From contig JACQNQ010000027.1 of assembly GCA_016202965.1 (NCBI GenBank), positions 1 to 16,387 on the forward strand: a stretch of DNA of 16,387 nucleotides, in the 5' to 3' direction. The notes under the pieces were generated by a model that had not been told where the DNA came from, ran no database searches, and was given only the letters and a program-made list of their open reading frames with translations. The translations under genes were made by a program, and so were the position numbers. Of the stretch, positions 12,886 through 16,387 are shown piece after piece; position 1 is the stretch's first letter; every line of letters begins with the position of its first letter. The DNA is from Candidatus Zambryskiibacteriota bacterium (GTDB taxonomy: Bacteria > Patescibacteriota > Minisyncoccia > Phycocordibacterales > DATDWN01).

Positions 12886-13881
12886 GTGGAACTGGAAAAA
12901 TATATAAAAAATTCAAAAACTTCTTACCTGGCTCAAAGTTATAAAGAATTGGATGAGAAAGAAAACACTACGAAACAAATGATAGCAAGTGACCCCTCAC
13001 TTGCTGATTTGGCGCATACGGAACTGGAGGAGATTAAATTGCAAAAAGAAGCATTATTAAAACAGATGGAAGAAATTTTGTCCGCCAAAGGCGGATTCGC
13101 CTCTGGCGGAAAAGAAGACGATGAATTTCCGAATGAGATTATTTTGGAAATGCGGGCTGGCGCCGGCGGGGAAGAAGCCTCTCTTTTTGCCGAGGAACTG
13201 GCTCATATGTACACACGATATGCCGAAAATAAAGGTTGGAATGTAACTGTAGTAGATGAGTCACGAAGCGCTGTCGGCGGATACAAAGAAGCATCATTTG
13301 AAATACGAGGTAAAGATGTCTATAAAAATTTGCGTTTTGAAACTGGCGTCCATCGTGTCCAACGAGTTCCAGCCACGGAAAAAATCGGCCGGGTCCACAC
13401 TTCCACAGCATCGGTCGCAGTACTCCCTGTTCGCAAGAAAACAAGTATTGAAATCAAACCTTCCGACCTGGAAATAGAAACATCGCGTTCTGGCGGGGCG
13501 GGAGGACAGAATGTAAATAAAGTGGAAACTGCGGTTCGCATTAAACACATTCCGAGCGGTATTGATGTTCGCTCCACTTCGCAACGAAGTCAGCTCAAAA
13601 ATAAAGAGATGGCAATGAGCATTCTTATTGCCAAACTTGAAGCAAAAAAGGAGGAAGAAGAAGCCGCTAAATATTCTGCAGACCGAAAAAACCAAATAGG
13701 CACGGCCGACCGCTCCGAAAAAATCCGGACATACAACATCCTCCAAGACCGCATCACTGACCATCGCATTAAACAATCCTGGCATAACATAGAAAAAATA
13801 ATGGATGGTGGCATAGAACCAATCCTTGAAGCAATGACAACCTACGACGGAAAAGGAACTGCCCTAGATGACTCAGAGTAA
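12886..13881 (+). CDS. prfA: Peptide chain release factor 1
   Basis: Class I release factor, 331 residues, slightly shorter than the usual 355-360. The catalytic GGQ is at 206-208 in SGGAGGQNVN. PAT (162-164) in QRVPATEKIGRVHTS is the codon-recognition tripeptide of RF1, which reads UAA and UAG; this excludes RF2. It starts at a GTG at 12886, with TACATT ending 7 bases before it and no ribosome binding site. The first domain is shortened. Two palindromes lie in frame in this N-terminal part (12984-13005 and 13081-13110), encoding ASDPSLA and SAKGGFASGG. Confidence 0.95.
   Translation: MELEKYIKNSKTSYLAQSYKELDEKENTTKQMIASDPSLADLAHTELEEIKLQKEALLKQMEEILSAKGGFASGGKEDDEFPNEIILEMRAGAGGEEASLFAEELAHMYTRYAENKGWNVTVVDESRSAVGGYKEASFEIRGKDVYKNLRFETGVHRVQRVPATEKIGRVHTSTASVAVLPVRKKTSIEIKPSDLEIETSRSGGAGGQNVNKVETAVRIKHIPSGIDVRSTSQRSQLKNKEMAMSILIAKLEAKKEEEEAAKYSADRKNQIGTADRSEKIRTYNILQDRITDHRIKQSWHNIEKIMDGGIEPILEAMTTYDGKGTALDDSE
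12984..13005. repeat. Palindrome inside prfA (first)
   Basis: AGCAAGTGA and TCACTTGCT (9 bases each) flank CCCC. It encodes ASDPSLA in the helical N-terminal domain, which is variable in the family. Confidence 0.75.
13081..13110. repeat. Palindrome inside prfA (second)
   Basis: TCCGCCAAAGGCG and CGCCTCTGGCGGA pair with one mismatch around GATT. It encodes SAKGGFASGG in the linker before the conserved core. The GC-rich block stands out from its AT-rich surroundings. Confidence 0.8.
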
Positions 13882-13900
13882 AATGAGTATCTTGCAATAA

Positions 13901-13941
13901 ATACATATGTATGTATAATACATATATATTATACATATCAT
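13901..13941 (+). promoter_or_regulatory. Operator and promoter of the RHH gene
   Basis: ATACATATGTAT (13901-13912) is a perfect palindrome. It is followed by ATGTATAATA (13911-13920) and its reverse complement TATTATACAT (13927-13936). The -10 box TATCAT (13936-13941) ends 6 bases before the ATG at 13948, so the palindromes cover the -35 and spacer region. This is the usual arrangement for an autorepressing ribbon-helix-helix protein. Confidence 0.65.
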
Positions 13942-13947
13942 AAAAAT

Positions 13948-14196
13948 ATGAAATCCATAACATTCACAAACAACCTTTCCGTCGATATTATGCAATGGAT
14001 AGAAAAATATTCTGCTAGTCAGAAAGTGACACGCAGGGCTGTTTTGGAAAAAGCTTTGACTGAGTTTCGTAAATCAGTTCGCAGAAAAGAGTATTCAGAC
14101 TCTTTTCGGCGAGCGCGTTTAGATGCAGATATAAAACAGATGTCAGAAAACGGTCTTGGTGATTATCTAAGGCACCTATCATATCTTGAAAAATAA
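13948..14196 (+). CDS. Ribbon-helix-helix antitoxin-like protein (MazE-type)
   Basis: An 82-residue small basic protein. The N-terminal strand and first helix (KSITFTNNLSVDIMQWIEKYSAS) and second helix (VTRRAVLEKALTEFRKSV) fit a ribbon-helix-helix DNA-binding dimer. The C-terminal third (SFRRARLDADIKQMSENGLGDYLRHLSYLEK) would be the toxin-binding tail of an antitoxin. One base after the stop lies a MazF N-terminal remnant, which supports a former MazE/MazF-type toxin-antitoxin pair. The protein may survive as a lone autoregulator. The operator palindromes upstream fit autorepression. It interrupts the prfA-rpsB neighbourhood of housekeeping genes. Confidence 0.75.
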   Translation: MKSITFTNNLSVDIMQWIEKYSASQKVTRRAVLEKALTEFRKSVRRKEYSDSFRRARLDADIKQMSENGLGDYLRHLSYLEK

Positions 14197-14197
14197 G

Positions 14198-14287
14198 ATG
14201 CTCCAGAAAGATATTTATTTGGCCGACTTAAATCCTGTAAAGGGTAAGGAGCAAAAGGGTTTGCTACTATATTCTCCATATATATGA
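14198..14287 (+). pseudogene. Truncated MazF/PemK toxin remnant
   Basis: A 29-codon frame starts one base after the antitoxin stop. Residues 5-21, DIYLADLNPVKGKEQKG, match the start of MazF/PemK ribonucleases (typical pattern DIYxVDLNPxxGxEQxG). After that the frame loses similarity and ends at a TGA overlapping the rpsB ATG. The rest of the toxin, including the catalytic core, is gone, so the toxin is dead. It is too short for most gene finders. The deletion junction falls within the promoter and start of rpsB. Confidence 0.7.
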
Positions 14288-15006
14288 AAGAAGCACAAAC
14301 AGACGAAAAAGCTAACAAAGGCGTGGTAGACGCCCTTTTTGATGTTGGGGCGCATTTTGGATTTGTCAAAAGCCGTAGACATCCGAGCTCAAAACCCTTT
14401 ATTTTTGGGGTTAAAAATAAAATTGAGATATTTGACCTGGAAAAAACTAGCGAAGCTCTCCACAAGGCGCTTGAATTTGTTGAGACACTTGGCTCAAAAA
14501 ATGCTATGATACTCTTTGTCAGCGGTAAAGAAGAAGCAAAAAAAGCCATTGTCTCTACGGCAGAGAGCATAGGAATGCCGTATGTCGCCGGCCGATTTAT
14601 TGGCGGCACCCTGACCAACTTTCCGCAAATTCGCAAGCGAGTGGAAAAAATGGAAATGCTTGTTTCCCAAAGAGATAAGGGAGAGTTGGCAAAATATACA
14701 AAAAAGGAACGGCTCTTGATTGACCGTGATATTGCCAAACTAAAAGAATTTTTCTTTGGTATTAGTGTAATGAAAAATCTCCCCCAAGCTGTTTTTGTGG
14801 TGGACAGCAAAAAGGAATCAATCGCAGTCAGAGAAGCCAAAAGAATCGGCATTCCGGTCGTTAGTTTGTCTGGCACGGACAATAATTTAAACGAAGTGGA
14901 ATTTCCTATCCCGGGAAATGACGCGTCGCGAAAAAGTATAGAATTTTTCTTGGAACAAATTGCTAAGGCATACAAAGCAGGACAGATGAAAATACAGAGT
15001 TCGTAA
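14284..15006 (+). CDS. rpsB: Ribosomal protein uS2
   Basis: A 240-residue uS2 of the small subunit. Features are LFDVGAHFGFVKSRRHP (usually LxAGxHFGHxxxxWNP), GRFIGGTLTNFPQI, and the C-terminal VFVVDSKKESIAVREAKRIGIPVVSLSGTDNN. GFVKSRRHP replaces the usual GHQTRRWNP, a small divergence. The start overlaps the stop of the MazF remnant. A possible -10, TATATT (14268-14273), ends 10 bases before the ATG, inside the remnant. It is followed by tsf, the usual bacterial pairing. Confidence 0.95.
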   Translation: MKEAQTDEKANKGVVDALFDVGAHFGFVKSRRHPSSKPFIFGVKNKIEIFDLEKTSEALHKALEFVETLGSKNAMILFVSGKEEAKKAIVSTAESIGMPYVAGRFIGGTLTNFPQIRKRVEKMEMLVSQRDKGELAKYTKKERLLIDRDIAKLKEFFFGISVMKNLPQAVFVVDSKKESIAVREAKRIGIPVVSLSGTDNNLNEVEFPIPGNDASRKSIEFFLEQIAKAYKAGQMKIQSS

Positions 15007-15012
15007 AATTGC

Positions 15013-15091
15013 AAGTTTATAAAGTTTGTAAAGTAGAATATGAATTAACTTTATAACTTTATAACTTTATAAACTTTATAACTAACTTTAT
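15013..15091 (+). repeat. AACTTTAT repeats between rpsB and tsf
   Basis: AACTTTAT occurs three times in tandem (15047-15070), again at 15072-15079, and at 15084-15091, where its last two bases are the start of the tsf ATG. Upstream, AAGTTTATAAAGTT (15013-15026) is the exact reverse complement of AACTTTATAAACTT (15063-15076). A -10 TATAAC (15077-15082) within it ends 7 bases before the ATG. The array thus forms the tsf promoter region and could fold in the transcript. Confidence 0.75.
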
Positions 15092-15545
15092 GATTACAAC
15101 AGAACTTGTCAAAAAGTTGCGTGACATGACCGGAATCTCTGTTATGCAATGCAAAAAAGCTCTTGAGGAAGCGGGAGGGGACTTGGAAAAAGCCACGGTT
15201 CTTCTTCAGAAAAAGAGTGCCGGCCAAACTTTGAAAAAAAGCGGACGAACTCTAGGAGCCGGAGTGATATCTTCTTACGTTCATGCTACAGGAAATGTCG
15301 GCAGTATGGTAGAATTACTTTGTGAGACTGACTTTGTGGCAAAAAACGAAGAATTTAAGACTTTAGCTCGGGATATAGCCATGCATGCCACAGCGATGAA
15401 TCCAGAGGATGAAAAAGCTATCATGGAAGAGCCCTTTATAAAAAATCCGGAAGTAACCGTTAAGAACTTGCTCGAACAGGCAATTGCTAAATTTGGCGAA
15501 AGAATAGAGCTATCGCGTTTTGTGCGTTATTCTGTTTCAAATTAG
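15090..15545 (+). CDS. tsf: Elongation factor Ts, short form
   Basis: A 151-residue EF-Ts, the nucleotide exchange factor for EF-Tu. The N-terminal UBA-like domain (VKKLRDMTGISVMQCKKALEEAGGDLEKA) is complete, and ETDFVAKNEEF (from Glu79) is the core that disrupts the EF-Tu magnesium site. It is about half the length of the Escherichia coli protein and shorter than the compact Thermus form, keeping one core subdomain and the C-terminal helix. No frameshift is seen, so the short form appears genuine. It follows rpsB as in most bacteria. Confidence 0.93.
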   Translation: MITTELVKKLRDMTGISVMQCKKALEEAGGDLEKATVLLQKKSAGQTLKKSGRTLGAGVISSYVHATGNVGSMVELLCETDFVAKNEEFKTLARDIAMHATAMNPEDEKAIMEEPFIKNPEVTVKNLLEQAIAKFGERIELSRFVRYSVSN

Positions 15546-15566
15546 TATTTAATTCAAAAACCTCCT

Positions 15567-15947
15567 ATGATGACAACAATATTTATAATTTCCATGTTTG
15601 CCATTTGTCTCCAACTGGGCGCCAAGGTCTTTGAAGTAAAAGTGAGTAAAATACATTTTTTATCAAAGCTTCTAGAGAAAGGTGATAAAAAAATCCATCA
15701 ACTTATTGGACGCACTATATCTAAATATCATCATTACAAAAAAATTGCCAATATTTTCATATTCGATTTCCTGCCCAGATTTTTGTATGAGATGTTGGTT
15801 CAGACCAAAGACTTTGTGGCCAAGAAATACTATGAAGCCGGAAACGATTTTCGCGGCAGGCGAATATTAAAAAGCACCGGGTCAGTCTCCTTTTTTCTTG
15901 AAAAGTTATCGGAAAATAAATCACCAACAGACTCTGGCAAAATCTAG
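15567..15947 (+). CDS. Membrane-anchored protein of unknown function
   Basis: A 126-residue protein. The first 20 or so residues (TIFIISMFAICLQLGAKVF) are a hydrophobic segment likely to anchor it. The remainder is basic (about pI 10 in character) and helical, with LLEKGDKKIHQLIGRTISKYHHYKKI and LPRFLYEMLVQTKDFVAKKYYEAGNDFRGRRILKSTGSVSFFLEKL. The basic cytoplasmic part might touch nucleic acid or phospholipid. No catalytic motif is seen. ATG codons at 15567 and 15570 are both possible. It lies 21 bases after tsf. The family is not recognised. Confidence 0.7.
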   Translation: MMTTIFIISMFAICLQLGAKVFEVKVSKIHFLSKLLEKGDKKIHQLIGRTISKYHHYKKIANIFIFDFLPRFLYEMLVQTKDFVAKKYYEAGNDFRGRRILKSTGSVSFFLEKLSENKSPTDSGKI

Positions 15948-15992
15948 AAGAATTTCTCCTTTTGTGTTACATTAATTTTGTTTCTGTTTCTT

Positions 15993-16062
15993 GCCGCCTT
16001 AGCTCAGCCTCGACGCTCAGTAGAGGTCGGGGAGCCGACCGAAAGCGTCGGCTTTGGTAGAG
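15993..16062 (+). pseudogene. Fragment of a tRNA 5' half with an inserted hairpin
   Basis: GCCGCCTTAGCTCAG (15993-16007) is a tRNA acceptor strand and D-arm start, one base different from the tRNA-Thr at 16322. About 46 foreign bases follow, including AGCCGAC/GTCGGCT (16033-16053) as a hairpin, then TTGGTAGAG, which looks like the other side of the D-loop. No anticodon or T arm follows; instead the GIY-YIG start codon comes 5 bases later. It cannot make a working tRNA. Confidence 0.55.
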
Positions 16063-16067
16063 ACCAC

Positions 16068-16331
16068 ATGGGATACGTATATATTCTCAAAAATTCTAAA
16101 GGAAACTTCTATATCGGAAGTACTCCCGATTTAAGTAGAAGAATTAAGCAACATCTATCGGGTCATACACATTCCACGCATAGAATGCAAGATTTGAATT
16201 TGGTATTCTAGCAAAAGTTCGATTCACTTCAAATTGCAAGGAAAATAGAAAGTAAATTAAAAAAGCTTAAGCGACAGGATTATATTGAGAAAATTATAAA
16301 AGAAGGATATATTAAGATAACGCCACCTTAG
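16068..16331 (+). pseudogene. GIY-YIG nuclease-like ORF interrupted by an in-frame TAG
   Basis: From the ATG at 16068 the frame encodes MGYVYILKNSKGNFYIGSTP and then DLSRRIKQHLSGHTHSTHR, the GIY-YIG endonuclease core (VYIL, FYIGS, and the catalytic-type Arg in DLSRRI). At 16209 a TAG stops it after 47 residues. The same frame continues with QKFDSLQIARKIESKLKKLK and DYIEKIIKEGYIKI, the expected C-terminal half of this small family, and ends inside the tRNA-Thr gene at 16331. A single stop thus splits a protein of about 87 residues. It could be a recent mutation, a sequencing error, or a suppressed codon. A conserved catalytic Glu is not seen in the short first part. Such ORFs near tRNA genes occur in related genomes. 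Confidence 0.65.
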
Positions 16332-16387
16332 CTCAGTTGGCAGAGCAACGCTTTTGTAAAGCGTGGGTCGTCAGTTCGAATCTGACA
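16322..16387 (+). tRNA. tRNA-Thr(UGU), 3' end cut by window
   Basis: Acceptor strand GCCACCT (16322-16328), D-arm GCTC/GAGC, anticodon stem ACGCT/AGCGT around loop TTTGTAA with anticodon TGT (16355-16357), variable loop GGGTC, T arm GTCAG/CTGAC with TTCGAAT. The last base in the window pairs with T16328; six further acceptor bases and the discriminator are outside. TGT reads ACA, threonine. The first ten bases overlap the end of the GIY-YIG frame. Confidence 0.93.

Noticed and set aside
13576..13590. Inserted palindrome in the RF1 core (ACTTCG/CGAAGT)
   Set aside because: It is short and encodes part of the conserved RSQxKNK region, so it may be ordinary coding sequence; it is not listed as a separate element.
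15013..15091. Possible CRISPR array
   Set aside because: The units are 8 bases, contiguous and without spacers; no cas gene is present anywhere in the window.
15561..15566. CCTCCT before the gene at 15567
   Set aside because: It is the complement of a ribosome binding site, not one, and cannot pair with 16S rRNA as such.
15978..16067. N-terminal extension of the GIY-YIG frame from an upstream start codon
   Set aside because: It would translate the tRNA fragment and hairpin insert; the family begins at MGYVYIL, so the ATG at 16068 is used.

Overview
The window looks like chromosomal DNA from an AT-rich, small-genome bacterium of the Candidate Phyla Radiation (Patescibacteria), most likely a Parcubacteria-type lineage. 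This is inferred from gene content and style, not from a 16S gene. The clues are a stand-alone non-oxidative pentose phosphate and lower glycolysis gene set with a two-subunit transketolase, a very short EF-Ts, small lineage-restricted proteins of unknown function, a class III signal (type IV pilin) protein, CCTGCCTGC-type palindromes inserted in reading frames, and many genes that seem to be transcribed without a leader.

Layout. 1-457: decayed TrpR-like regulator gene and an operator-like palindrome. 458-4839: central carbon operon on the + strand (gap, a small membrane ORF, rpiB, rpe, a broken small ORF, transketolase N and C subunits). 4960-5160: small membrane/coiled-coil protein. 5192-6647: two - strand genes (unknown protein, PfkB-family kinase). 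6695-9095: TrpR-like regulator between two near-identical palindromic operators, followed by class II aldolase and a D-2-hydroxyacid dehydrogenase. 9132-9942: membrane protein and type IV pilin-like protein. 9981-12086: ribosomal protein bL25 and a secreted coiled-coil lytic transglycosylase. 12074-12406: long palindrome and a tiny lysine-rich ORF. 12407-15545: translation genes (bL31, RF1, uS2, EF-Ts) interrupted by an RHH antitoxin-like gene and a 29-codon MazF remnant. 15567-16387: unknown protein, a tRNA 5'-half fragment, a GIY-YIG ORF split by an in-frame TAG, and the start of tRNA-Thr(UGU).

How the parts work together. The enzymes GAPDH, RpiB, Rpe, transketolase, aldolase, a PfkB kinase and a 2-hydroxyacid dehydrogenase outline a fermentative sugar route in which pentose phosphates feed lower glycolysis. 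The regulator at 6725 sits between palindromes that share an ACGATATA core. A third, weaker palindrome with the same core lies upstream of gap, so a local TrpR-like repressor of central carbon genes is the most interesting regulatory hypothesis here. In at least seven genes a -10 hexamer ends only 6 or 7 bases before the start codon, which points to leaderless mRNAs. Only one gene (start at 5611) has a clear AGGAGG ribosome binding site.
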